DNA from: Palleronia pelagia
Lineage (GTDB): Bacteria; Pseudomonadota; Alphaproteobacteria; Rhodobacterales; Rhodobacteraceae
Assembly: GCF_900110115.1 (NCBI RefSeq)
Contig: NZ_FOCM01000002.1
Span: forward strand, 62,001 to 126,000
DNA: 64,000 nt
Reading direction: 5' to 3'
The position numbers and the translations under genes were made by a program. The notes below the pieces were generated by a model, which did no database searches, was not told the origin of the DNA, and worked only from the letters and a program-made list of their open reading frames with translations. Shown here one piece after another: positions 1 to 8,349 of the stretch (position 1 is the stretch's first letter; every line of letters starts with the position of its first letter).

Positions 1-2
1 CC

Positions 3-1016
3 ATGAAAGACCCCGTTTTCAGCAGAAGAGACGCGCTTGCAACGCTTTCGGCCGCCATTCTGGCCCCCCGCGCGGCACGGGCCGACTCCGCCTTCGCGCC
101 GGCCGCGACGCTGGCGCGCGGTCTCGACCAGCTGCACGCGCTTCTGATTTCGCAGGACGGCGCGCTGGCCGTGGCCCAGACCTTCCGCGGGCCGGACCTC
201 GACACGCCAGTTAACGTCAAGTCGGTGTCGAAGACGCTGGTCTCGGCGCTGTGCGGCATCGCGCTGGAGCGGGGCGAGATCCCGTCGGTCGACGCGCCCG
301 TCGCCCCGTACCTGGGCCGGGTGATCCCGCGCCGCGGGGATGATCGTCTGCGCCAGATCAGCTTTCGGCACCTGCTGACCATGCAATCGGGGCTGACGCC
401 CTTCGCCGGGTCGACCTATGGCGGCTGGGTCGCGGGCGACCACTGGATTTACGACGCGCTGTCGGCGCCCATGGTGGCCGACCCCGGGACCGAGCGGCTG
501 TATTCCACAGCCAACACCCACATCCTCGGCACCGCTTTGGCCAACGCGGCGGACACGGACCTGCACCGCCTGGCGCAGGAGCGTCTCGGCGATCCGCTGG
601 ACCTGGCGCTGCCGCCCTGGACGCGCGATCCGCAGGGAAACTATCTCGGCGGCAACGACATGCGTGTGTCGCCCCGGGGGATGCTGCGGTTCGGGCAGGC
701 CTACCTGCACGGTGGGCAACTGGACGGCACCCGCATCGTCCCCGAGGCATGGGTCGACGCGTCGTGGCGCCACACCGCCCCCGCCGACATTCCCGGGCAC
801 GCCTATGGCTATGGCTGGTTTCTCTGGACTGTGGACGGGGTGCAGGTGCGCTATGCCCGCGGCTACGGCGGGCAGATGATCTACGTGGTGCCCGACCGGC
901 GGCTGGTGGTGGTCATGACATCGGACATCTCGCGTCCCGCCACCATGACCGGCCATCTGGGCCGCCTGCACGCGCTGGTCGAAGGGGTCATCCTGCCCGC
1001 GTCCGACCGGGCCTGA
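3..1016 (+). CDS. Serine hydrolase, beta-lactamase/penicillin-binding-protein-like, Tat-exported
   Basis: 337-residue serine hydrolase of the class C beta-lactamase/esterase family. The N-terminus carries a twin-arginine signal (SRRDALATLS, residues 7-16) followed by a hydrophobic stretch and an ARA cleavage site near residue 27, so a periplasmic enzyme is expected. The SxxK motif is S74-V-S-K77. A YSTAN motif begins at Y167 in place of the usual YxN, and RGYGGQ near the C-terminus matches the third motif region. The family includes esterases, D-aminopeptidases and DD-peptidases, and the substrate cannot be read from the sequence. It heads a collinear run of hydrolase genes; the next gene follows after 66 bases. 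Confidence 0.85.
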   Translation: MKDPVFSRRDALATLSAAILAPRAARADSAFAPAATLARGLDQLHALLISQDGALAVAQTFRGPDLDTPVNVKSVSKTLVSALCGIALERGEIPSVDAPVAPYLGRVIPRRGDDRLRQISFRHLLTMQSGLTPFAGSTYGGWVAGDHWIYDALSAPMVADPGTERLYSTANTHILGTALANAADTDLHRLAQERLGDPLDLALPPWTRDPQGNYLGGNDMRVSPRGMLRFGQAYLHGGQLDGTRIVPEAWVDASWRHTAPADIPGHAYGYGWFLWTVDGVQVRYARGYGGQMIYVVPDRRLVVVMTSDISRPATMTGHLGRLHALVEGVILPASDRA

Positions 1017-1082
1017 CCCCGCCGGCCCTTTTCCCCCGGCGGGGGCTGTGGCACCGTCGCGCCAACCCGAGGGAGGCCCGCC

Positions 1083-1772
1083 ATGCCCATCACGACCTGT
1101 GTCTTCGACGCCTACGGCACGCTGTTCGACGTCTCTGCCGCCGCCCGCGACGCGGCAGACGAGCCCGGCCGTGACGCGCTAAAGGCGAAATGGGGCGACA
1201 TCGCCCGCGACTGGCGGCTGAAGCAGCTTGAATACAGCTGGCTGCGCGCCGCCGCCGGGACGCACACGGATTTCTGGCAGGTCACGCAGGACGGGCTGGA
1301 CTGGGCGCTCGAAGCGGCCGGCCTGGCGGACGATCCCGAGCTGCGCGAGCGGCTCCTGGCGCTCTACTGGGAGCTTTCGGCCTACCCCGAGGTGCCCGCC
1401 ATGCTGGCCAAGCTGAAGCAGCGCGACCTCGCGACCGCCATCCTGTCCAACGGCGCGCCCGAGATGTTGCAGGGCGCGGTCGGCTCGGCCGGGATCGGCG
1501 AACAGCTGGATGCCGTCCTGTCGGTCGAGGAGGTGGGCGTCTTCAAACCGGCCCGCGCGGTCTACGACATGGTCGGCCAGCGCTTCGGCTGCACGCCGGA
1601 GCAGGTGCTGTTCGTGTCGTCGAACGGCTGGGACGCGGGGTTCGCCGCCGCCTACGGGTTTGTCACAGTCTGGGTGAACCGCGCCGGCGCGCCGCTGGAT
1701 CGCTTGCCGGGGCGGCCCGCCCATGTTCTGTCGGATCTCACAACGATACCGGAGATCGCGGCAGATGCCTGA
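1083..1772 (+). CDS. Haloacid dehalogenase, type II (HAD superfamily)
   Basis: 229-residue HAD hydrolase. The first HAD motif is FDAYGTLFD with nucleophile D9. LSNG supplies motif II, FKPARAVYD supplies the motif III lysine region, and SSNGWDAGFAAAYG near the C-terminus is the signature of type II L-2-haloacid dehalogenases. Known members hydrolyse L-2-haloalkanoates to D-2-hydroxyacids in the cytoplasm with inversion. Length fits the family (about 220-230). A GGGAGG ribosome-binding site lies 6 bases before the ATG. The stop codon overlaps the next gene's start, so the two are probably translationally coupled. Confidence 0.88.
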   Translation: MPITTCVFDAYGTLFDVSAAARDAADEPGRDALKAKWGDIARDWRLKQLEYSWLRAAAGTHTDFWQVTQDGLDWALEAAGLADDPELRERLLALYWELSAYPEVPAMLAKLKQRDLATAILSNGAPEMLQGAVGSAGIGEQLDAVLSVEEVGVFKPARAVYDMVGQRFGCTPEQVLFVSSNGWDAGFAAAYGFVTVWVNRAGAPLDRLPGRPAHVLSDLTTIPEIAADA

Positions 1773-2583
1773 CTTCACGACGTCCGACGGGCTGCGGCTG
1801 CACTATTCCGACAGGGGCGAAGGTCAGCCGATCCTCTGCCTGTCGGGACTGACCCGCAATTCCACCGATTTCGACTACGTCGCGCCGCACCTGGACGGCG
1901 CGCGGGTGATCGCGCTGGATTACCGCGGCCGGGGACTGTCGGACTGGGCCGCGCCGGAGACCTATACCGTCCCGCTCGAGGCGCGCGACGCGCTGGAACT
2001 GCTCGACCACCTGGGCCTTGAAAGCGCCGCCATCCTCGGCACGTCGCGGGGCGGGCTGATCGCCATGATGCTGTCGGCCACGGCGAAGGACCGCGTGGCG
2101 GGGGTCTGCCTGAACGATATCGGACCCGAGATCGCGACCGGGGGGCTGGACGTCATCATGGCCTATATCGGCCGAAACCCTCCGCAGAAGACCCATGCCG
2201 AGGCGACCGCAATGCGCGCGAGCCTGATGGCCGGGTTCGAAGGCGTGCCCGAGACGCGATGGGCCGAGGAGGTGCGCAAGCACTATCACCAGACTGAGGA
2301 CGGGCTGGTCATCAACTACGATCCCGCGCTGGCGGAGGCGGTGAAGGCCGCGGGCGCGCAGCCGGCGCCGGACCTCTGGCCCCTGTTCGACGCCATGGCG
2401 GGCCTGCCACTGGCCTGCATCCGGGGCGCCAATTCCGACCTGCTCAGCCCCGAAACACTGACCGAGATGCGCCGCCGGCGGCCCGACATGATCGTGGCCG
2501 AGGTGCCCGGACGCGGGCACGTTCCCTTCCTGGACGAGCCCGAGGCGCTGGAGGCCATCGCGGCCTGGCGGGCGCTGCTGTGA
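1765..2583 (+). CDS. Alpha/beta hydrolase
   Basis: 272-residue alpha/beta-hydrolase-fold protein. The nucleophile elbow is GTSRGG with S94, and an acid/base pair is plausible around the late SDLLSPE and GRGHVPF segments (the histidine of GHVPF fits the catalytic position). The ATG at 1765 is preferred over an upstream in-frame ATG at 1723 because homologues begin at the PDFTTSDGLRLHY strand and the upstream extension lies inside the dehalogenase gene. It overlaps the dehalogenase stop by 8 bases and the next gene by 4. Substrate unknown. Confidence 0.85.
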   Translation: MPDFTTSDGLRLHYSDRGEGQPILCLSGLTRNSTDFDYVAPHLDGARVIALDYRGRGLSDWAAPETYTVPLEARDALELLDHLGLESAAILGTSRGGLIAMMLSATAKDRVAGVCLNDIGPEIATGGLDVIMAYIGRNPPQKTHAEATAMRASLMAGFEGVPETRWAEEVRKHYHQTEDGLVINYDPALAEAVKAAGAQPAPDLWPLFDAMAGLPLACIRGANSDLLSPETLTEMRRRRPDMIVAEVPGRGHVPFLDEPEALEAIAAWRALL

Positions 2584-3548
2584 ATATCGACGCGGTTCTG
2601 GCCGCCGCCCGGCGGCTCGACGGGCACGTTCGGCACACGCCGCTGCTGTCCTCGCCTTTCCTCGACGAGATCGCCGGCCGCCACGTTCTGGTGAAGCCCG
2701 AATGCCTGCAACACACCGGCAGCTTCAAGTTCCGCGGCGCGTGGTCGGCGCTGAGCGCGCTGGACGATGCGACCCGCGCGCGCGGCGTGCTGGCCTATTC
2801 GTCGGGCAATCACGCGCAAGGCGTGGCCCTGGCCGCGCGCCGCATGGGCGTGCCGGCGGTGATCATCATGCCGTCCGACGCGCCAGCCCTGAAGGTCGCC
2901 AACACCCGCGCTTTCGGGGCCGAAGTGGTGCTTTACGATCGCGACAGCGAAAGCCGGGAGGAGATCGGCGCAGCGCTGGCCGACGCGCGTGGCCTGACGC
3001 TGATCAAGCCGTACGACCACCCCGAGGTCATCGCCGGTCAGGCCTCGGTCGGTCTGGAGATCGCCGCCGACCTGCCCCACGCCACGGGCGACGTCCTGGT
3101 CTGCTGCGGCGGCGGGGGCCTGACATCCGGAGTCGCGCTGGCGCTGGACAGCCGGGCGCCGGGGCTGCGCGCCCGCCCGGTCGAGCCCGAGGGGTTCGAC
3201 GACGTGGCGCGGTCGCTCAGGTCCGGCACGATCCAGCGCAACGACAGGCAGTCCGGCAGCATCTGCGACGCCGTCATGACGCCCGCGCCCGGTGACCTGA
3301 CCTTCCCGATCCTGCACCGTCTCTGCGGCCCCGGCCTGACCGTGAGCGACGACGAGGCGTTGCGCGCCATGGCGGTGGCCTTCAAGCGGCTGAAGATCGT
3401 GCTCGAGCCCGGCGGCGCCATCGCGCTGGCCGCCGCGCTGTTCCGGTCCGACCAGGTAGACGGCAACACGGTCGTCTGCGTCGCGTCCGGGGGCAACGTG
3501 GACCCCGAGACCTTCGCAACGGCGCTTGAGCGCTTCGGCGATGCTTGA
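2580..3548 (+). CDS. Threonine/serine dehydratase-like PLP enzyme
   Basis: 322-residue fold-type II PLP enzyme of the threonine dehydratase/serine racemase/3-hydroxyaspartate dehydratase group. The Schiff-base lysine is K50 in GSFKFRGA, the SSGNHAQG segment is the substrate loop, and CCGGGGLTSG is the phosphate-binding glycine loop. It has no C-terminal ACT regulatory domain, so it resembles the short catabolic enzymes rather than biosynthetic IlvA. It starts with GTG in a GTGA overlap with the preceding hydrolase stop. The exact amino-acid substrate is undetermined. Confidence 0.85.
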   Translation: MNIDAVLAAARRLDGHVRHTPLLSSPFLDEIAGRHVLVKPECLQHTGSFKFRGAWSALSALDDATRARGVLAYSSGNHAQGVALAARRMGVPAVIIMPSDAPALKVANTRAFGAEVVLYDRDSESREEIGAALADARGLTLIKPYDHPEVIAGQASVGLEIAADLPHATGDVLVCCGGGGLTSGVALALDSRAPGLRARPVEPEGFDDVARSLRSGTIQRNDRQSGSICDAVMTPAPGDLTFPILHRLCGPGLTVSDDEALRAMAVAFKRLKIVLEPGGAIALAAALFRSDQVDGNTVVCVASGGNVDPETFATALERFGDA

Positions 3549-3631
3549 TCTTTTCCAACGTCTCGGTCCGTCCCGCGCGCGATTTCACGCCGAGACTTGA
3601 CCTTATCCGACAATCGCAAAGGATACGTTCC

Positions 3632-4420
3632 ATGCCCATCGCGAAACTCGACGGCTTCCATGTCCACTACGAGGACACCGGCAAAGCCGATGGCCCGGCC
3701 ATCGTCTTCGCCAATTCGCTGGGCACCGATATGCGGCTGTGGGACGCGATCCTGCCCATAATGCCGCAAGGCGCGCGGATCATCCGCTATGACAAGCGCG
3801 GCCACGGGCTCAGCGACTGCCCGAAGATGCCCTACACCATGGGGCAGCTGGTCACCGACCTCGAACGGCTGCTGGATCACCTGGAGGTGCGCGATTGCCT
3901 GCTGGTGGGGCTCAGCATCGGCGGGATGATCGCGCAGGGCTTAGCGGTCAAGCGGCCGGACCAGGTGCGCGCCATGGTTCTTTCGAACACCGCGGCCAAG
4001 ATCGGCACGCGCGAGATCTGGCAGGACCGCATCGACACGCTGAAGATGGGCGGGGTCGAGGCGCTGGCCGACGCGGTGATGCAGCGCTGGTTCTCGGACG
4101 CCTTCCGCGCCACGCCCGAAGTGATGAAATGGCGCCACCTGCTGACCCGGACGCCGGCCGACGGGTATGGCGGCTGCTCGGCCGCGATCTCGCATACCGA
4201 TTTCTACACCCCCACCGCGTCGCTGCGCCTGCCCACGCTGGGCATCGCGGGATCCGAGGACGACAGCACGCCGCCGGACCTGGTGCGCGAGACGGTGGGC
4301 CTGATCCCCGGATCGCAGTTTCACCTGATCCGCGGCGCGGGCCACCTGCCCTGCGTGGAAAAGCCCGAGGAATACGCCCGCGTGCTCAACGACTTCATCA
4401 CGGCGACAGGCCATGTCTGA
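3632..4420 (+). CDS. pcaD: 3-oxoadipate enol-lactonase-type alpha/beta hydrolase
   Basis: 262-residue alpha/beta hydrolase with the layout of PcaD, which converts 3-oxoadipate enol-lactone to 3-oxoadipate in the beta-ketoadipate pathway. Visible landmarks are RYDKRGHGLSD, the GLSIGG elbow with S95, GSEDDSTPP (acid region) and GAGHLPCVEKP (catalytic His). The ATG at 3632 is chosen because AAGGA lies 8 bases upstream; an in-frame extension to 3545 has no such support. No other pca genes are nearby, so a related lactonase or esterase role is possible. It overlaps the next gene by 8 bases. Confidence 0.75.
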   Translation: MPIAKLDGFHVHYEDTGKADGPAIVFANSLGTDMRLWDAILPIMPQGARIIRYDKRGHGLSDCPKMPYTMGQLVTDLERLLDHLEVRDCLLVGLSIGGMIAQGLAVKRPDQVRAMVLSNTAAKIGTREIWQDRIDTLKMGGVEALADAVMQRWFSDAFRATPEVMKWRHLLTRTPADGYGGCSAAISHTDFYTPTASLRLPTLGIAGSEDDSTPPDLVRETVGLIPGSQFHLIRGAGHLPCVEKPEEYARVLNDFITATGHV

Positions 4421-5120
4421 ACTGCTGTTGATCCACGGTTCATGCCACGGGGCCTGGTGCTGGCGGGACACGCTGGCCGAACTGCAGGCCCTGGGCCAAC
4501 CGGCGCGCGCCATCGACCTGCCCGGACACGGCGCGGACCGCACGCCCCCCGCCGACGTGACGCTGGACACCTACGCGGCGCGGATCGTCGAGGCCATCGA
4601 CACGCCGGTGACGCTGGTCGGCCACTCCATGGGCGGCTTCCCGATCACCGCCGCCGCGCTGGCGGCGCCGGACAAGATCGCGCGGCTCGTCTACCTGTGC
4701 GCCTACGTGCCCACGCCGGGGCGCAGCCTGTCGCAGATGCGCGGCGACTGGCCCGACCAGCCTCTGGTGCCGCATATCCGCCGCGCCGAAGATGGTGCCA
4801 GCTTCACCTTCGACCCCGACCGGGTCGAGACGCTGTTCTACCACGACTGCCCGCCGGGCACGGTCGAATTCGCCCGCGCGCACCTGACCCCGCAGCCCAC
4901 CGCGCCGCAGGCGACCGCCCTGCCCCGCCTGCCCGACGTGCCCCGCAGCTATATCGTCTGCGACGACGACCGGGCGATCCCGGCCGGGTTCCAGCGCCAG
5001 ATGGCCGCCGATTTCCCCGATGGCGAGGTTCAGACCATGGCGACGGCACATTCGCCGTTCTTCGCCGCGCCCGGTGATCTGGCGCGACGCTTGGCCGCGC
5101 TGGCGGGGCGCGCGGATTGA
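4413..5120 (+). CDS. Alpha/beta hydrolase, methylesterase-like
   Basis: 235-residue alpha/beta hydrolase of the compact methylesterase/hydroxynitrile-lyase type. It has an N-terminal LLLIHGSCHGAWCW oxyanion region, DLPGHG, a GHSMGG nucleophile elbow with S72, CDDDRAIP as the acid region and TAHSPFFAAP with the catalytic His near the end. No signal peptide, so cytoplasmic. The ATG overlaps the pcaD-like stop, indicating the same transcript. Third alpha/beta hydrolase in 4 kb; substrate unknown. Confidence 0.83.
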   Translation: MSELLLIHGSCHGAWCWRDTLAELQALGQPARAIDLPGHGADRTPPADVTLDTYAARIVEAIDTPVTLVGHSMGGFPITAAALAAPDKIARLVYLCAYVPTPGRSLSQMRGDWPDQPLVPHIRRAEDGASFTFDPDRVETLFYHDCPPGTVEFARAHLTPQPTAPQATALPRLPDVPRSYIVCDDDRAIPAGFQRQMAADFPDGEVQTMATAHSPFFAAPGDLARRLAALAGRAD

Positions 5121-5185
5121 CAGTCGTACCGCCCGAGGGCCAAGAGGCGCGCGACCGGACGGACCCGGTCGCAACCGGAGCGCCC

Positions 5186-6394
5186 ATGGACAGCCGCCTG
5201 CCACTGACCTTCATCATGATCACGCTGGTGATCGACGCGATGGGGATCGGTCTTGTCCTTCCGGTGATGCCGGACCTGATCGAGGACGTGTCGGGCGGGA
5301 ACCTCGCCCAGGCCGCGATCTGGGGCGGGATCCTGTCCACGTCCTTCGCGGTGATGCAGTTCCTATTCGGGCCGCTGCTGGGCACGCTCTCCGACCGTTT
5401 CGGCCGCCGCCCCGTCCTGCTGATGTCGCTGCTGGTGATGAGCCTCGACTACCTGGTGATCGCGCTGGCGGGCAGCATCTGGATCCTGCTGGCGGGCCGG
5501 ATCGTGGGCGGCATCGCGGCCAGCACACAGTCGACGGCCACGGCCTTCGTCGCGGACATCTCGACGCCCGAGCAGAAGGCCGCCCGGTTCGGCATGGTGG
5601 GGGCGTCCTTCGGCGTGGGCTTCGTGCTGGGGCCGCTGATCGGTGGGCTATTGGCCGAGTACGGGACGCGCGCGCCGTTCTACATGGCCAGCGCGCTGGC
5701 CGCGCTGAACCTGGTCTTCGGTTATTTCATCCTTCCCGAAACGGTCACCGACCGCATCCGCCGCCCGTTCGCCTGGGCCCGGGCCAACCCCTTGGGCGCG
5801 CTGCTGGATCTGGGCCGCACGCCGGGGGTCAGCCGGCTGGTGCTGATGTTCTTCCTCTACCAGGTCGCCTTCTTCGTCTACCCGGCGATCTGGGCCTACT
5901 TTGCCAAGGCGCGCTTCGGCTGGGATCCGCAAATGGTGGGTGTCTCGCTGGCGATGTTCGGCATTTCGCTGGCGATCGTGCAGGGGTTCCTGATCCGCTT
6001 CGTGCTCCGCTGGCTGGGCGACCGGGGCACGGTGATCTACGGGCTGGCCTTCAACACCTGCGCTTTCATCGCGCTGGCATTCGTGGCCAACGGGACCATC
6101 GCGCTGATCCTGACACCGCTGACCGCGCTGGGGGCCGTGGTGACGCCCGCGCTGCAGGGGTTGATGAGCCGCGCCATACCGGACAACAGCCAGGGCGGTT
6201 TGCAGGGTCTTCTGACCAGCGCGGGGGCACTGGCCATGATCGTGTCGCCGCTGCTGATGACGCAGGTCTTCTGGGTCGCGACCGCCGACAGCACGCCCTT
6301 CTACCTGCCGGGTGCGCCGTTCCTGCTGTCCATGACGTTGATGTTCGCCTGCGCCTGGGTGTTTCTGGGCCGGCGAAACAGCCGGAAAGCTTAA
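5186..6394 (+). CDS. MFS transporter, TetA/multidrug type
   Basis: 402-residue major facilitator with 12 predicted membrane spans. The start region DAMGIGLVLPVMPDLI is typical of the TCR/Tet branch, and the cytoplasmic motif A between spans 2 and 3 is GTLSDRFGRRPVLL. Proton-driven export of a drug or metabolite is the family role. The ATG at 5186 is used because the protein then begins at the first span as in homologues; a TTG at 5117 would add 23 polar residues. Last gene of the + strand run, followed by a two-hairpin region facing the convergent TRAP operon. Confidence 0.85.
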   Translation: MDSRLPLTFIMITLVIDAMGIGLVLPVMPDLIEDVSGGNLAQAAIWGGILSTSFAVMQFLFGPLLGTLSDRFGRRPVLLMSLLVMSLDYLVIALAGSIWILLAGRIVGGIAASTQSTATAFVADISTPEQKAARFGMVGASFGVGFVLGPLIGGLLAEYGTRAPFYMASALAALNLVFGYFILPETVTDRIRRPFAWARANPLGALLDLGRTPGVSRLVLMFFLYQVAFFVYPAIWAYFAKARFGWDPQMVGVSLAMFGISLAIVQGFLIRFVLRWLGDRGTVIYGLAFNTCAFIALAFVANGTIALILTPLTALGAVVTPALQGLMSRAIPDNSQGGLQGLLTSAGALAMIVSPLLMTQVFWVATADSTPFYLPGAPFLLSMTLMFACAWVFLGRRNSRKA

Positions 6395-6412
6395 GCTACA
6401 TCGCGCAAGGCG

Positions 6413-6449
6413 GGTCCGCGGCCGGGGCGGACCTGTTCTGCTGGAACAG
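6413..6449. terminator. Two hairpins between convergent genes
   Basis: Two perfect stem-loops follow each other: a 7-bp stem GGTCCGC/GCGGACC at 6413-6433 with a 7-base loop, then a 6-bp stem CTGTTC/GAACAG at 6433-6449 with a 5-base loop. They sit between the stop codons of the MFS gene (+) and the TRAP large permease (-), where a bidirectional terminator is expected. No U-tract is seen. Confidence 0.5.
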
Positions 6450-6461
6450 ATCGGTCACGCA

Positions 6462-7748
6462 TCACATCAACAGGGCGGGCAGGAACAGGACCAGGTTCGG
6501 GAACAGGATCATCGCCACGACCACCGCCATGACCGCACAGGCCAGCGGGATCAGCCGGATGGAATACCCCACGTAAGACGCGTTCAGGATCCCGCAGACC
6601 GTGAACATGGACACGCCCACTGGCGGGGTCATGCCCCCGAAAGTGACGAGGGTCATCATGATCAGCCCGAAATGCACCGGGTCGATTCCGGCCGCCGTGA
6701 TGACCGGCACCAGGATCGGCGTCAGCAGCATGACCAAGACGGTGGCCTCGATCAACATGCCCAGCGCCAGCAGGAAGCCCGAGACCACGAACAGCAGGAC
6801 CGTGGGATCCTCGATCGCGCTGAGCGTGAATTCGGTCAGGCTTTGGGGCACGCGTTCGAAGGTGATGACGAAGCCGAAGACGCCCGAGAACAGGATGATG
6901 AGCATGATCATCCCGATATCGCGCGCGCTTTCCATCATCGCCTCGTAGATGCTGCGCCATGTGAGCTCGCGGTAGATTAGCCCGCCGACAATCAGGGCAT
7001 AGACCACGGCGAAGGCGCCGGCCTCGGACGGTGTGAAGAAGCCGAATCGGATCCCCACCAGCAGCCAGATCGGGAAGATCACCGCCCAGAAGCTGCGGTA
7101 GAAGCCCCGGCCGACCTCGGCCAGCGTCGGGAAGGTGGTGCGCGCGGGCTTGTAGTTGCGGCGCACCGAGATGCCCCAGGTCGTGGCCATCAGCGCGATG
7201 GTCAGCAGAACACCCGGCACGACGCCGGCGATGAACAGCCGGCCGATCGAAACCTCGCCCAGGTAGCCGTAAAGGATCAGACCCAGCGAGGGCGGCAGCG
7301 TCGCCGTGATCAGCCCGCCCACCGACAGCAGCGCGCCGGTGAAGCCTGAATCGTAGCCCTCTTCGGTCATGGGCTTGCCGAGGATGCGCGCCTGCATCGC
7401 CGCGTCGGCCACGGCCGAGCCCGAGATGCCGCCCATCAGCGCCGACAGGATCAGAGTGGACTGTGCCAGCCCGCCGCGCATCCAGCCGGCCAGCGTCATG
7501 GCGAGGTCGATGAGCCGGGGCGTGATGCCCGCTCGGTTCATCAGGTTGCCCAGCAGGATGAAGAGAGGCACCGCCAGCAGTGGAAAGGACTGGCTCGAGG
7601 CCACGATCCGCTGAACCGCTGTGCTGTCGGGCAGCACCGTCGAGGGCAGCAGGAAATATGCCGTCCCGCTGATGCCGATGGAAAACGCAACGGGCATGCC
7701 AAGAAAGATCAGCGTCAGCGCGGCGCAGAGAATGAGGATCGACGTCAT
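6462..7748 (-). CDS. dctM: TRAP transporter large permease (DctM-type)
   Basis: 428-residue polytopic membrane protein of the TRAP DctM family, the 12-span subunit that carries solute with sodium from a periplasmic binding protein. Hydrophobic segments run throughout; the N-terminus LCAALTLIFLGMPVAFSIG and the GGGMTPPVG-like FGGMTPPVGVSMF segment near residue 380 are typical. The ATG is in an ATGA overlap with the DctQ stop. Last gene of the GntR-AGE-dctP-dctQ-dctM operon; substrate inferred to be a hexuronate from the neighbouring uxu/uxa genes. Confidence 0.93.
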   Translation of the reverse strand: MTSILILCAALTLIFLGMPVAFSIGISGTAYFLLPSTVLPDSTAVQRIVASSQSFPLLAVPLFILLGNLMNRAGITPRLIDLAMTLAGWMRGGLAQSTLILSALMGGISGSAVADAAMQARILGKPMTEEGYDSGFTGALLSVGGLITATLPPSLGLILYGYLGEVSIGRLFIAGVVPGVLLTIALMATTWGISVRRNYKPARTTFPTLAEVGRGFYRSFWAVIFPIWLLVGIRFGFFTPSEAGAFAVVYALIVGGLIYRELTWRSIYEAMMESARDIGMIMLIILFSGVFGFVITFERVPQSLTEFTLSAIEDPTVLLFVVSGFLLALGMLIEATVLVMLLTPILVPVITAAGIDPVHFGLIMMTLVTFGGMTPPVGVSMFTVCGILNASYVGYSIRLIPLACAVMAVVVAMILFPNLVLFLPALLM

Positions 7749-8335
7749 AGGGGGGACTCGAGATGGTGGTCCTGCGGCTCCAGCGTCGCGTCGAGACCAT
7801 AGCTGAAGAACCGCCGCGCGATCGAGACGAGGAACAGCAGGCTGCCGACGGGAAGCGCAAGGGTGATGAGACCGTAGCTCAGGCCCGTCGCGCCGAGCTG
7901 GCGTTGCCAGTTGCCGGCGGCAAGGTCGAACCCGTACCACGCGAGAAAAACGAGAAACGGCACGATGAGAAGAAGGTGCAGCGCCGCCAGGATCCTGCGG
8001 ATCACGCTCGGCACCGAATCCGCGATGACCGACACGCGGATGTGCTCGCCCTTCTTCAGGCAGATATCCGCGCCCAGGATGATAGCCCAGATCAGGAACA
8101 GCAGCGCAAGCTGCGGCGCCGAGCGGACGGGCATGCCCGCCGTTCGCCCGACGGCGGCGATCAGCACCGTCAGGATGGTCGCGGAGAGGGCGACGAGTGT
8201 CAGGACGGTCTCCAGCCGATCGTAGATCGACCACAGGACCGCGCCCGCACCGCGCCGCCCGGTCGCGGCGGACGGCGACCCTTGGTCTTGGCCGCCGTCG
8301 CGATGGGCGCCGGAATCCCCGGTATTGTCAGACAT
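7745..8335 (-). CDS. dctQ: TRAP transporter small permease (DctQ-type)
   Basis: 196-residue TRAP small membrane subunit with four predicted spans. The polar N-terminal 30 residues (Gly/Asp/Gln-rich) are longer than usual, so a later start is possible, but no better in-frame ATG with a ribosome-binding site is obvious. The segment WAIILGADICLKKGEHIRV matches the conserved DctQ core. It lies 14 bases after dctP and overlaps dctM by 4 bases, so the three subunits are coupled. Confidence 0.9.
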   Translation of the reverse strand: MSDNTGDSGAHRDGGQDQGSPSAATGRRGAGAVLWSIYDRLETVLTLVALSATILTVLIAAVGRTAGMPVRSAPQLALLFLIWAIILGADICLKKGEHIRVSVIADSVPSVIRRILAALHLLLIVPFLVFLAWYGFDLAAGNWQRQLGATGLSYGLITLALPVGSLLFLVSIARRFFSYGLDATLEPQDHHLESPL

Positions 8336-8349
8336 CCCGGCGCGCCCCC

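Noticed and set aside
2580-3548. EutB (hydroxyectoine dehydratase) assignment for the PLP enzyme, to link it with the DoeA-like gene
   Set aside because: The gene is 16 kb away in an unrelated operon and the visible motifs are shared by all short threonine/serine dehydratases.
3597-3626. TTGACC followed by GATACG as a promoter for the pcaD-like gene
   Set aside because: The spacing is 19 bases and the start codon would lie almost at the transcription start, leaving no room for the AAGGA ribosome-binding site used by the gene.
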